The notes beneath the pieces are model-generated. The model saw nothing but the letters and a program-made list of their open reading frames with translations, made no database searches and was not told where the DNA came from. A stretch of DNA of 7,354 nucleotides. Origin: Anaerolineales bacterium. Its GTDB lineage: Bacteria; Chloroflexota; Anaerolineae; Anaerolineales; E44-bin32. Numbering within the stretch: position 1 is the stretch's first letter; every line of letters starts with the position of its first letter. The translations under genes and the position numbers were made by a program. Positions 1-6,540 of the stretch are shown here, one piece after another. The DNA is taken from NCBI GenBank assembly GCA_023144145.1, contig JAGLGG010000155.1, positions 1-7,354 on the forward strand, read 5' to 3'.

Positions 1-978
1 TTCTGCCTCAAGCACTGGAGCAGCGCCCTCACTAATCACACCCATCTCATGAGGCAGGAGCAACCACGTCGCTTCAGGAAAATTCGGAGCAATCAAGGAT
101 TGAACGGGAGATGGAACAGCCATAGTGACCAATCCTGCGCCAACTCGATACGCAGCGATGCCTGCGAGCATCGCCGCTCCAGGGTAATTAATAGATCCAG
201 CTACGACTAAAACCCTCCCAAACGACCCTTTATGGGCATCCGAAGGACGATCCGGTAGGATTGATTTAATCGAATAATGATCAGGCATTTCGTGCATAAT
301 TTTTTTCAACTCTCCTTGTTTTTTAGAAAGTCCTATATCGCCCACATTTAGTTCGCCAACATAATCTGCGCCAGGCCGCGCGAGTAAACCCGGTTTTACA
401 GCGGCGAGTGTTACAGTTAAGTCCGCTTTTAGGGCAAATTCTGCAATTTTTCCACTATCACACTCAAGCCCAGAAGGACAATCCACCGCTATAATGAACG
501 GCTTCTGTTTGCGCTTATCCAGAGCCTTAGCAGTTTTCGCAAGGACGTCCTTGGCTGTTCCTTTCAACGGGAGGACGAATCCGGTGCCTAGAATTGCATC
601 AATGAGAATATCCGAACTTCCCAGCATGTTATTCAAAACTCGTGCCCCTTGATCTTGATCCCAAATGGCTACAAGTAAATTCCTATTCCTAATTTTTTCT
701 AAATTCGGATCGTCCTCTGTCCGTTCTTTTGTTAGATAGACTGAGACTTTAGCTCCAGCTTCAGCAAGATGGTCGCCAACGACGAGCCCGTCACCACCAT
801 TGTTTCCACTTCCCACAAGGACTACAACGCGTTTTCCCTCGATATTTTCCACCCGTTCTAAAACTACATTGGCGATAGATTCGCCAGCATTTTGCATCAT
901 TTGAGCATAAGATAAGCCCGATGCGTTCGCATCCTTTTCAATCGCAACCATCTGCTCAGTCGTAACAATCTTGTGCAT
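1..978 (-). CDS. nnr: Bifunctional NAD(P)H-hydrate epimerase/dehydratase (3'-partial)
   Basis: Cytosolic metabolite-repair enzyme. The N-terminal YjeF_N domain epimerises damaged NAD(P)H hydrates and the C-terminal ribokinase-like domain dehydrates the S-form with ADP or ATP. I translated 326 codons running off the left edge; full-length proteins of this fusion are about 500 residues, so roughly 180 C-terminal residues are missing. Seen: GNNGGDG at residues 58-64 (epimerase glycine loop), DAILGTG shortly after, and D166 in DCPSGL, the expected catalytic aspartate. The second domain opens with HKGSFG at residues 249-254, followed by a VVAGS segment and a GAA...GAGLVT stretch typical of the dehydratase domain. 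Its GTGDVL-type catalytic motif would lie outside the window. The ATG at 976-978 is chosen because GAGAGGA (986-992) sits 7 nt upstream. The gene is divergent from dgt. Identification is firm. Confidence 0.95.
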   Translation of the reverse strand, partial: MHKIVTTEQMVAIEKDANASGLSYAQMMQNAGESIANVVLERVENIEGKRVVVLVGSGNNGGDGLVVGDHLAEAGAKVSVYLTKERTEDDPNLEKIRNRNLLVAIWDQDQGARVLNNMLGSSDILIDAILGTGFVLPLKGTAKDVLAKTAKALDKRKQKPFIIAVDCPSGLECDSGKIAEFALKADLTVTLAAVKPGLLARPGADYVGELNVGDIGLSKKQGELKKIMHEMPDHYSIKSILPDRPSDAHKGSFGRVLVVAGSINYPGAAMLAGIAAYRVGAGLVTMAVPSPVQSLIAPNFPEATWLLLPHEMGVISEGAAPVLEAE

Positions 979-1275
979 AATTCCGTCCTCTCTGAACTAA
1001 GTTGAACTATAACATCGATCTGGATCACGTCTCAAGAAGTAGCGTAAATTATCAGAAAAAAAAGACAAATTACATACTATTGATAGTCAGTGTCTTGGTT
1101 TATTCGACTTTGTACGGTTTTTGAAGATGTGCTCTTCCCAAGCAGGGAAAAATTCTCATTTCTATCTAGCTTCACCCTCACTAATGTATACCAACGAATG
1201 ACGATACAATATAATCATTCATTGACACATTGTCCCTCCGTCAGTTAAACTCGACTTCCAGATTCGAGAGCGAAA
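979..1275. other. Divergent intergenic region between nnr and dgt
   Basis: This 297-bp AT-rich stretch must hold the promoters for nnr (leftwards) and dgt (rightwards). I see a candidate rightward promoter at 1222-1250 and an isolated TATAAT at 1210-1215 with no good -35 partner. There are two short inverted repeats: ACTAT-TG-ATAGT at 1076-1087 and TTCCC-AAGCA-GGGAA at 1135-1149. TGAACTA occurs twice, ten bases apart, at 993-999 and 1003-1009 in the nnr leader. For nnr I find only a weak -10-like GATAAT (1053-1048, minus strand) with no convincing -35. No credible small gene, RNA gene or riboswitch was recognised. Confidence 0.6.
1222..1250 (+). promoter_or_regulatory. Candidate sigma-70-type promoter for dgt-greA
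   Basis: A perfect -35 hexamer TTGACA (1222-1227) is followed after a 17-bp spacer by TTAAAC (1245-1250), which matches the -10 consensus at only three of six positions. Transcription would start near 1257, leaving a leader of about 20 nt before the dgt ATG at 1276. The weak -10 makes this tentative. The TATAAT at 1210-1215 is the alternative, but it lacks a -35 element. Confidence 0.35.
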
Positions 1276-2427
1276 ATGATTTATTCACGAGAAAAATTAG
1301 AACGATTAGAAGATTTAAACCTTGCGCCATACGGCATCCGCAGCAAGGATAGTAAGGGTCGGGAATACCCAGAGCAGGAACGGGGGTATCGAACCATTTT
1401 CCAAAGAGATAGAGATCGTGTTTTGCATACAACTGCATTTCGGAGGTTGAAGCACAAGACCCAGGTTTTCATAGTTACCGAAGGAGATTATTACCGAACA
1501 CGCCTTACCCACACCCTTGAAGTATCCCAAATCGGAAGGACCCTGGCGAGAGCCCTGGGAGCTAACGAAGACCTGGTTGAATCGATCTGTTTGGCTCATG
1601 ATCTTGGTCATCCTCCATTCGGCCATGCAGGCGAGCTAGCTCTAAGCAAATTGATGGATGAGCATGGCGGATTTGATCACAATAAGCAATCATTTCGAAT
1701 TGTTACAAAACTTGCACAACGCTATCCTAATTTCCCAGGGTTAAATCTTTCATGGGAAGTTCGTGAGGGCATTGTTAAGCACGAAACCGAATATGACATC
1801 TCTGATGCTTCCGAATTTGAACCCGAAAAGCGCGGCCATCTTGAAGCACAAATTGCGAATATCGCCGATGAATTAGCTTACACAGCCCATGATTTAGATG
1901 ACGGTCTTCGTTCTCAGATGATCACAACGGATCAACTTGAAGGAATTGCGTTATGGCAACGTCTATGCGCAAGTATCGGCTGGGACGATGGACCTTTGAA
2001 CGAAATGCTCAGGCACAGATTGATCCGCCGTCTCATCGGGATGGAAGTATCAAACGTTATCGAAATGACATCTCAAAGCCTGGATGATTCGGAGATCAAT
2101 AGTGTTGATGAGTTACAGCTACTCCCGCATAATGTTGTTTGTTTCTCTTCCGAGTTGTCAGACATGAACCGGCAATTAAAGGATTTTCTTTACCAATGTT
2201 TGTATAGACATCCAAGAGTATTTCGAATGCAAATTAAGGCTGAGAGTATCCTTGCCGCGCTTTTTGATAGCTATGCGCAATATCCTGAAATCCTGCCCCA
2301 AGATGTTCAGCAGAAAATTCAGGAGGGTGATTTCCATCGTAGGTTATGTGATTACATCGCTGGAATGACAGATCATTTTGCAATGCATGAGCATAGTAAA
2401 CTATTTGATCCACAAATTAAACCATGA
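1276..2427 (+). CDS. dgt: HD-domain deoxynucleoside triphosphate triphosphohydrolase (dGTPase-like)
   Basis: Hydrolyses dNTPs to deoxynucleoside plus inorganic triphosphate, trimming the dNTP pool in the cytosol. The 383-residue length fits the shorter dGTPase-like subfamily rather than the roughly 500-residue E. coli Dgt. Seen: the N-terminal motif FRRLKHKTQVF (residues 55-65) and the HD metal site made of H79 (RLTHTLEV), H108-D109 (AHDLGHPPFGHAGE) and probably D198 in ADELAYTAHDLDDG. The segment after GGFDHNKQS (131-139) is the usual substrate-pocket part of the family. The preferred substrate (dGTP or a mixture, possibly with dNTP activation) cannot be read from sequence. The ATG at 1276 is preceded by a weak GAGAG (1266-1270) with a 5-nt gap. 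It is first in a likely two-gene operon with greA, 15 bp downstream. Confidence 0.94.
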   Translation: MIYSREKLERLEDLNLAPYGIRSKDSKGREYPEQERGYRTIFQRDRDRVLHTTAFRRLKHKTQVFIVTEGDYYRTRLTHTLEVSQIGRTLARALGANEDLVESICLAHDLGHPPFGHAGELALSKLMDEHGGFDHNKQSFRIVTKLAQRYPNFPGLNLSWEVREGIVKHETEYDISDASEFEPEKRGHLEAQIANIADELAYTAHDLDDGLRSQMITTDQLEGIALWQRLCASIGWDDGPLNEMLRHRLIRRLIGMEVSNVIEMTSQSLDDSEINSVDELQLLPHNVVCFSSELSDMNRQLKDFLYQCLYRHPRVFRMQIKAESILAALFDSYAQYPEILPQDVQQKIQEGDFHRRLCDYIAGMTDHFAMHEHSKLFDPQIKP

Positions 2428-2430
2428 GGT
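2426..2430 (+). promoter_or_regulatory. greA ribosome binding site overlapping the dgt stop
   Basis: GAGGT (2426-2430) shares bases with the dgt stop codon TGA (2425-2427) and lies 12 nt before the greA ATG at 2443. The spacing is long, but it is the only purine-rich element available. The overlap suggests that ribosomes terminating on dgt help initiation on greA. Confidence 0.5.
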
Positions 2431-2442
2431 ATTTTTCATATA

Positions 2443-2910
2443 ATGAACAACAATGAGTTTTTTCTTACCCCAGAGGGTGTAACACAGCTTAGAGCCGAGC
2501 TTGAAGAGTTAATTGGACCACGTCGCAAAGACATTGCCCAACGTCTTCGTCATGCTGTTGAAATGGGAGACCTATCTGAGAACGCAGATTACATAACCAC
2601 TAAGGAAGATCAAGCATTCCTTGAAGGTCGAATACAGGAACTCGAAGTAATTCTTCGTGATGCAGTTATCGTAGATGCAAAACCTTTTAGTGACGTTGTT
2701 GGCATTGGATCCACCGTTATCATCAGCGAATATGGGAGGGACTCTGAAACGTTCAAAATTGTAGGGGTTAAAGAGGCTGATTCAAGGCAGGGCAAGATTT
2801 CACACCAGTCACCCATCGGTAAATCCCTGATGGGCAAGCGTGTGGGAGATGAAGTTTCCTCCATAACTCCACGTGGGGAGACAAAGTTAAAAATTCTCGA
2901 GATACGCTAA
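2443..2910 (+). CDS. greA: Transcription elongation factor GreA
   Basis: Binds the RNA polymerase secondary channel and stimulates cleavage of the 3' end of backtracked transcripts, releasing stalled complexes. The 155-residue length is normal for the family (about 158 in E. coli). The N-terminal antiparallel coiled coil spans about residues 10-75. Its tip carries GDLSENADY (42-50), so D43 and E46 are the acidic residues expected to hold the catalytic Mg2+ ion. The FKBP-like C-terminal domain (about 82-155) contains SPIGKSLMGKRVGD (123-136) followed by a TPRGE turn, both characteristic of the GreA/GreB family. GreA is favoured over GreB because the coiled-coil tip is acidic and no GreB-like basic patch is evident by eye. 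It ends just before a strong terminator. Confidence 0.97.
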   Translation: MNNNEFFLTPEGVTQLRAELEELIGPRRKDIAQRLRHAVEMGDLSENADYITTKEDQAFLEGRIQELEVILRDAVIVDAKPFSDVVGIGSTVIISEYGRDSETFKIVGVKEADSRQGKISHQSPIGKSLMGKRVGDEVSSITPRGETKLKILEIR

Positions 2911-2916
2911 GTTACA

Positions 2917-2936
2917 ATGCGTGTTGAGCGACGCAT
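2917..2936. repeat. Short inverted repeat after greA
   Basis: ATGCGT (2917-2922) and ACGCAT (2931-2936) are perfect 6-bp arms around an 8-nt loop, beginning 7 nt after the greA stop. No T-run follows, so it is not an intrinsic terminator. It could act as a 3'-end stabilising hairpin or be chance. Confidence 0.35.
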
Positions 2937-2964
2937 GATTATTACACCATGGCTCTAATCTACT

Positions 2965-3006
2965 AACAAAACAAAACCGGGCCGTTCAGCCCGGTTGATA
3001 TTTTTT
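2965..3006. terminator. Bidirectional intrinsic terminator between greA and the convergent membrane-protein gene
   Basis: AACCGGGC (2975-2982) and GCCCGGTT (2989-2996) form a perfect 8-bp stem with six G-C pairs and a 6-nt CGTTCA loop. On the plus strand GATA then six T (3001-3006) follow, which ends dgt-greA transcripts about 85 nt beyond the greA stop. On the minus strand the same stem runs into TTGTTTTGTT (2974-2965), which would end the gene that stops at 3027. One hairpin therefore serves two converging genes. Confidence 0.88.
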
Positions 3007-3022
3007 CCACAATATCGTTCTT

Positions 3023-3037
3023 TAGGCTAATAGCCTA
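3023..3037. repeat. 15-bp near-perfect palindrome across the stop codon of the membrane-protein gene
   Basis: TAGGCTA (3023-3029) and TAGCCTA (3031-3037) are exact reverse complements around one central A. The stop codon TAG of the minus-strand gene (3029-3027) lies inside it. In RNA it could form only a 5-bp stem with a 5-nt loop, so it is weak as a hairpin. It may be chance or an accessory element to the terminator 27 bp further on. Confidence 0.4.
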
Positions 3038-4073
3038 TCTTCCAAGCACGAAGTTCTATTGCCATCCTTTCGAAATAGCTTCCCGAGGGTAATGCCCCTT
3101 CTCCGAATGTTATATCCACTATCCTGGCTTCTAATCGGAGAGATTCTGTGGTCAACTCAAACAATTCACCATTCTCGGCAAGAATAGGATCACCTTTTGT
3201 CGAAAGGCGATTTAGTGTCTCTTGGTCTTGAAATGCATAACTGCTCAAGAGAACCTTTGTAACGGTTTGGATATCATTCTTATCGAAGAGCCAAACCTCA
3301 AAGGCAGAAACTTTCTTAGGCTCACCTACCCCAATGATGTCCCCAATTCCTACACCACACTCACCTAGGAAATCTCCCGAGGGTCCTTCAATACTGAATG
3401 AATCGTCATATAGGTCATCACCTAAAGAGTATGTAGAGCGAAAAGTTGCAATGGGTTCATTCGATCCCAGCGTTTGAACCAGGCGGGAATCGACATCTGT
3501 TTGGTCATACTCAGAGTCATAATCATATGCCGGCTCCTGGTCATACATAGACTCTTCATCATAGACTGGCGCTCCGCCAGCGATTCGCCTTCTAACTAAA
3601 TACACACCCAACCCAACCAGGGCTAAGACGCCGACCACACCGCATGCGTATGGAGCAATTCCAATCAGCGTATCCAGGATGCTATCACTCTCTCCACCAT
3701 CTGGTGAGGAAGGGCTCTCATCTTCGGGAATATCGACAGCAAAAGAGCCAATAACCGCTTGAAAGTTTTGAAGCGCTTCCGCCTCTACCGTGCCAGGGTC
3801 TGCACCCACTTTTTCAACGGTGTTTTCGGCGAATTCCCTGAGAGTTTCATATCGAGCAACTGCAAGGTTCTCATCCTGGTTGAGAGAGTATGAATCGATA
3901 ACCATTCGAAGGTAATCAACTCGCAAATCTTCGCGCAGCTGCGCAGATTCACCATCTATCCATTGAACCGGGCTTATCACCCAACCATAAAGCACACCAA
4001 GAGCCAGCCCCAAGACGAGGGCTCCGACTCCCAAGACCCATTTTCGTTCTAGCAAATCGCTTACAACATTCAT
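3027..4073 (-). CDS. Uncharacterised two-helix membrane protein with cytoplasmic C-terminal domain
   Basis: Function unknown; 348 residues. A hydrophobic helix at about 12-33, preceded by R10-K11, looks like a non-cleaved anchor. It leads into GWVISPVQWID (30-40) and a region containing LREDL and DYLRMVIDSYSLNQD (53-67), predicted helical and extracytoplasmic to about residue 115. An acidic proline/serine linker (116-130) precedes a second helix (about 138-160) closed by RRR (161-163), which places the C-terminus inside by the positive-inside rule. Residues 171-190 are a low-complexity tyrosine/aspartate/glutamate stretch with four YD pairs plus a YDYD-like core. Residues 205-348 look like a compact domain with GDDLYDDSFSIE, FLGECGVGIGD and FEVWLFDKNDIQTVTKVL segments. 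From memory, similar proteins occur in Chloroflexota genomes without an assigned role. The ATG at 4071-4073 has a purine-rich leader (AGAGAGG 4082-4076, AGGA 4088-4085). It lies 111 bp downstream of topA, with its own likely promoter. Confidence 0.85.
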   Translation of the reverse strand: MNVVSDLLERKWVLGVGALVLGLALGVLYGWVISPVQWIDGESAQLREDLRVDYLRMVIDSYSLNQDENLAVARYETLREFAENTVEKVGADPGTVEAEALQNFQAVIGSFAVDIPEDESPSSPDGGESDSILDTLIGIAPYACGVVGVLALVGLGVYLVRRRIAGGAPVYDEESMYDQEPAYDYDSEYDQTDVDSRLVQTLGSNEPIATFRSTYSLGDDLYDDSFSIEGPSGDFLGECGVGIGDIIGVGEPKKVSAFEVWLFDKNDIQTVTKVLLSSYAFQDQETLNRLSTKGDPILAENGELFELTTESLRLEARIVDITFGEGALPSGSYFERMAIELRAWKIGY

Positions 4074-4128
4074 GGCCTCTCTCTTCCTGAAGCAATTGCC
4101 AAATATGAATTACACAATCGAGAATAAA

Positions 4129-4146
4129 TCTAAAATCGATTTTAGA
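4129..4146. repeat. Perfect 18-bp palindrome in the promoter of the membrane-protein gene
   Basis: TCTAAAATCGATTTTAGA reads identically on both strands, centred between 4137 and 4138, with no mismatch. On the minus strand its left half contains the -10-like TAAAAT. No T-run follows on either side, so it is not a terminator for topA. Position and symmetry suggest an operator for a dimeric repressor; no known family could be assigned from the sequence. Confidence 0.6.
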
Positions 4147-4167
4147 CTGTTCACCGATCAATGGCAA
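4139..4167 (-). promoter_or_regulatory. Predicted sigma-70-type promoter of the 3027-4073 gene
   Basis: On the minus strand, TTGCCA (4167-4162, five of six matches to TTGACA) is separated by exactly 17 bp from TAAAAT (4144-4139, five of six matches to TATAAT). Transcription would begin near 4132, giving a leader of about 60 nt. The -10 box lies within the 18-bp palindrome, so a protein bound there would occlude RNA polymerase. Read-through from topA is also possible because no clear topA terminator is visible. Confidence 0.6.
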
Positions 4168-4184
4168 ACAAGATGTTGCATTTT

Positions 4185-6533
4185 TTATGCCATTTCTTGC
4201 GATTTTTCCTCAACTTCTGCTATTTCGTACGTGTTTTCACAAGCCAGACAAGTTGCATCCTTTTTATTATCGACCACCAGCAACCCAGCACAATTTGGAC
4301 ATGGGGTTACCAGGGGTCGCTTCCAACTGGAAAAGTCGCACTCCGGATAGCGTGAACAACCATAAAATACTCGTCCCTTGCGTGTCCTGCGCTCAACTAC
4401 CTCCCCCTCACACTTTGGACAATTAACCCCAATTTTTTCAAGCCACGGTTCAGTATAGCGGCATTCAGGAAAATTAGTGCAACCTATAAATTTCCCAAAA
4501 CGTCCAATTCTAACCATCAGGGGATGACCCGTTTCCGGACAGAGTCGATCTAAAATTTCCGGTTCTGCCTTAACTTCAGGCATATGTACTTTTGCCTCTT
4601 CCAGTTGTATCGCAAAAGGATCATAAAATTCTCGAACCACATCGACCCATGGCTTCGCTCCACTGGCAATAAGGTCCAGATCATCCTCCATCCGTGCCGT
4701 AAAGCCGAAATCCACGATATTGGGAAAATGATCAACAATCAACTCATTCACAATTTCACCGATCTCTGTTAAGAACAATCGTCGTTCCCTTCTTTCAACA
4801 TACCCCCGATTTTGAAGGGTGGAAAGGATTGGCGCGTAGGTGGATGGTCTACCAATTCCATGCTCTTCGAGCGCGCGCACAAGGGTCGCATCTGAATAAC
4901 GCTTGGGCGGCTGTGTAAAATGTTGATCGTGTGAAAGGTTTAAAAGGTCTAACGGATCGCCATCCTTCAACTTGGGCAATTTTGCCAGTTTAGCTTGCAA
5001 TTCGTCATCTTTTAAATTTCCTTTATCTTTCGCTGCTATTTCATATACTTCCGTAAATCCCTTGAAGCGAATACTTGAAGCAGAAATACGGAAAATAAAA
5101 CTTTTGTCCTCCGATTTCCCCTCCACCTCTATCGATAAAGTGTCGTAAATCGCCTCAGTCATTTGTGATGCAACAAATCGCTTCCAAATGAGTGAATAGA
5201 GCTTGTACTGCGCACTTGAAACATAATCTTTGATCTTCTCTGGTGTCCTCAGAACTGAAGTCGGTCGGATTGCCTCATGAGCCTCCTGCGCGCGTGCCGA
5301 CTTAGTCTTATATTGCGGTGGTTTTTCCGGGACATATTCAGGGCCATATTTGGTCCGGACAAATTCCCTGGCTTCATCTTGAGCGGTTTTAGAGACGTTG
5401 GTCGAATCTGTTCTCATATAGGTAATCAAACCTACAGGCTCTTCCGCATCTAAATCTACGCCTTCATAGAGCTGTTGAGCGATTCTCATCGTGCGCCGAG
5501 CAGAGTATCGAAGTCTTCTCGAGGCGGCTTGCTGCAATGTACTGGTGGTAAAAGGAGCAGAGGGCCGGCGGACTCTTTCCCCGGTTTTCACACGCTTGAC
5601 ACTGTACTTAGATTTCCACAGTTCATCTAAGAGCTTTGTTACATCCCCTTCATTGGTCAAATTCGGTTTTTCACCATCAATTTTCGTCAGTCTCGTTTCA
5701 AAAGATGGTGGGTTCTCTGGTTGCAGAAACTCAGCATTAACAGTCCAATACTCTTCCGCAACAAAATCTCGAATTTCCTTCTCCCGATCGACTACGATTC
5801 GCAATGCTACCGATTGCACCCTTCCCGCGGATAATCTCCCACGGACTTTGGCCCACAGCAATGGGCTCAAGTTGTAGCCTACTAATCTATCGAGGATTCG
5901 ACGAGCCTGCTGTGCATCCACTAGGCACATGTCGATATCGCGTGGATTATCAAAGGCATTTTGTATAGCATCCTTTGTTATTTCGTGAAAAACGACTCTT
6001 CTGACTAAGTTGGGGTCAGCATCCACTGCTTCGACCAAGTGCCATGCGATCGCCTCACCCTCTCGATCGGGATCTGTTGCTAAATACACCTCTTCCACTC
6101 GAGCCGCATCCGCTTTGAGCTCTTTTACTACATCGCGTTTCTCATTTGGTACACGATATTTAGGATTGAAATCGTTTTCAACATCTACCGAAATTTGCGA
6201 TCGGAGAAGGTCTCGAACATGCCCTACAGAGGCTTTAACTGAGTATTCCTTTCCCAGGAAGCGCCCTACTGTTCGAGCTTTAGCTGGGCTCTCAACAATA
6301 ACCAATTTGCCCTTTCGAGGTTTGGAGCTTTTGCCTTTCCTCTTGCGCTTGCTTGGGATTGGTTTTGGTGCCACCAGTCCTTCATGTGCATCAGTTCGAC
6401 CCATTCGATAAAGATTGGTACCACAAACCGGACATTTGCCTTTTGTCGCCGGATTACCAGCCGAGGTAAATGTAGGTTCCGAATTTTCAATCGGTCTTTT
6501 TTCCTTGCACTTAACACAATATGCTTCCACCAT
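4185..6533 (-). CDS. topA: DNA topoisomerase I (type IA) with N-terminal zinc ribbon
   Basis: Relaxes negative supercoils by nicking one strand through a 5'-phosphotyrosine link and passing the other strand. The 782-residue order is as follows. An N-terminal four-cysteine ribbon (C6, C9, C34, C37) resembles small DUF5679-type proteins. A lysine/arginine-rich linker spans about 58-76. The Toprim domain has E81 in VIVESPAKA and D154/D156/E158 in TDPDREGE. RGRLSAGRVQSVALR (231-245) follows, then catalytic Y372 in LITYMRTDST, the EAHEAIRPT segment (417-425) and HGIGRPSTYAPI (558-569). Three C-terminal ribbons start at C665, C705 and C745. The first keeps C665, C685 and C691 but has CPETGH where a second cysteine is usual. 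The second (C705, C708, C726, C732) and third (C745, C748, C762, C765) are complete. It follows manC by 5 bp and is probably co-transcribed with it. A GTG start at the second codon is possible. Confidence 0.97.
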   Translation of the reverse strand: MVEAYCVKCKEKRPIENSEPTFTSAGNPATKGKCPVCGTNLYRMGRTDAHEGLVAPKPIPSKRKRKGKSSKPRKGKLVIVESPAKARTVGRFLGKEYSVKASVGHVRDLLRSQISVDVENDFNPKYRVPNEKRDVVKELKADAARVEEVYLATDPDREGEAIAWHLVEAVDADPNLVRRVVFHEITKDAIQNAFDNPRDIDMCLVDAQQARRILDRLVGYNLSPLLWAKVRGRLSAGRVQSVALRIVVDREKEIRDFVAEEYWTVNAEFLQPENPPSFETRLTKIDGEKPNLTNEGDVTKLLDELWKSKYSVKRVKTGERVRRPSAPFTTSTLQQAASRRLRYSARRTMRIAQQLYEGVDLDAEEPVGLITYMRTDSTNVSKTAQDEAREFVRTKYGPEYVPEKPPQYKTKSARAQEAHEAIRPTSVLRTPEKIKDYVSSAQYKLYSLIWKRFVASQMTEAIYDTLSIEVEGKSEDKSFIFRISASSIRFKGFTEVYEIAAKDKGNLKDDELQAKLAKLPKLKDGDPLDLLNLSHDQHFTQPPKRYSDATLVRALEEHGIGRPSTYAPILSTLQNRGYVERRERRLFLTEIGEIVNELIVDHFPNIVDFGFTARMEDDLDLIASGAKPWVDVVREFYDPFAIQLEEAKVHMPEVKAEPEILDRLCPETGHPLMVRIGRFGKFIGCTNFPECRYTEPWLEKIGVNCPKCEGEVVERRTRKGRVFYGCSRYPECDFSSWKRPLVTPCPNCAGLLVVDNKKDATCLACENTYEIAEVEEKSQEMA

Positions 6534-6535
6534 TA

Positions 6536-6540
6536 CTCCT
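6536..6540 (-). promoter_or_regulatory. topA ribosome binding site fused to the manC stop codon
   Basis: On the minus strand the manC stop TAG (6541-6539) runs into AGGAG (6540-6536). Only two bases then separate AGGAG from the topA ATG (6533-6531). The next codon is GTG (6530-6528), which has a more usual 5-nt spacing, so initiation could occur at either codon. The arrangement implies translational coupling of topA to manC. Confidence 0.7.

Noticed and set aside
27..1185. The 11-mer CCCTCACTAAT occurs at about 27-37 (inside nnr) and about 1175-1185 (intergenic)
   Set aside because: Two copies of a short word in unrelated contexts, with no further extension, fit chance; it is not a repeat family.
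1127..1201. A 24-codon open frame beginning ATG TGC TCT in the nnr-dgt intergenic region
   Set aside because: It is short, has no properly spaced ribosome binding site and has no recognisable composition or motif.
1210..1215. Perfect TATAAT box upstream of dgt
   Set aside because: There is no acceptable -35 hexamer 16-18 bp upstream and no TGn extension. I kept it only as an alternative to the 1222-1250 promoter.
4164..4186. GCAAACA-AGA-TGTTGC followed by ATTTTTT on the plus strand, resembling a terminator
   Set aside because: The stem has a bulge and low GC, and no plus-strand gene lies upstream that would use it. On the minus strand, after topA, it has no T-run, so I do not call it a topA terminator.
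4072..4350. Overlapping plus-strand open frames (64-92 codons) across the topA 3' end and the promoter of the membrane-protein gene
   Set aside because: They are antisense to the TopA third zinc ribbon and to the predicted promoter, with no family resemblance.
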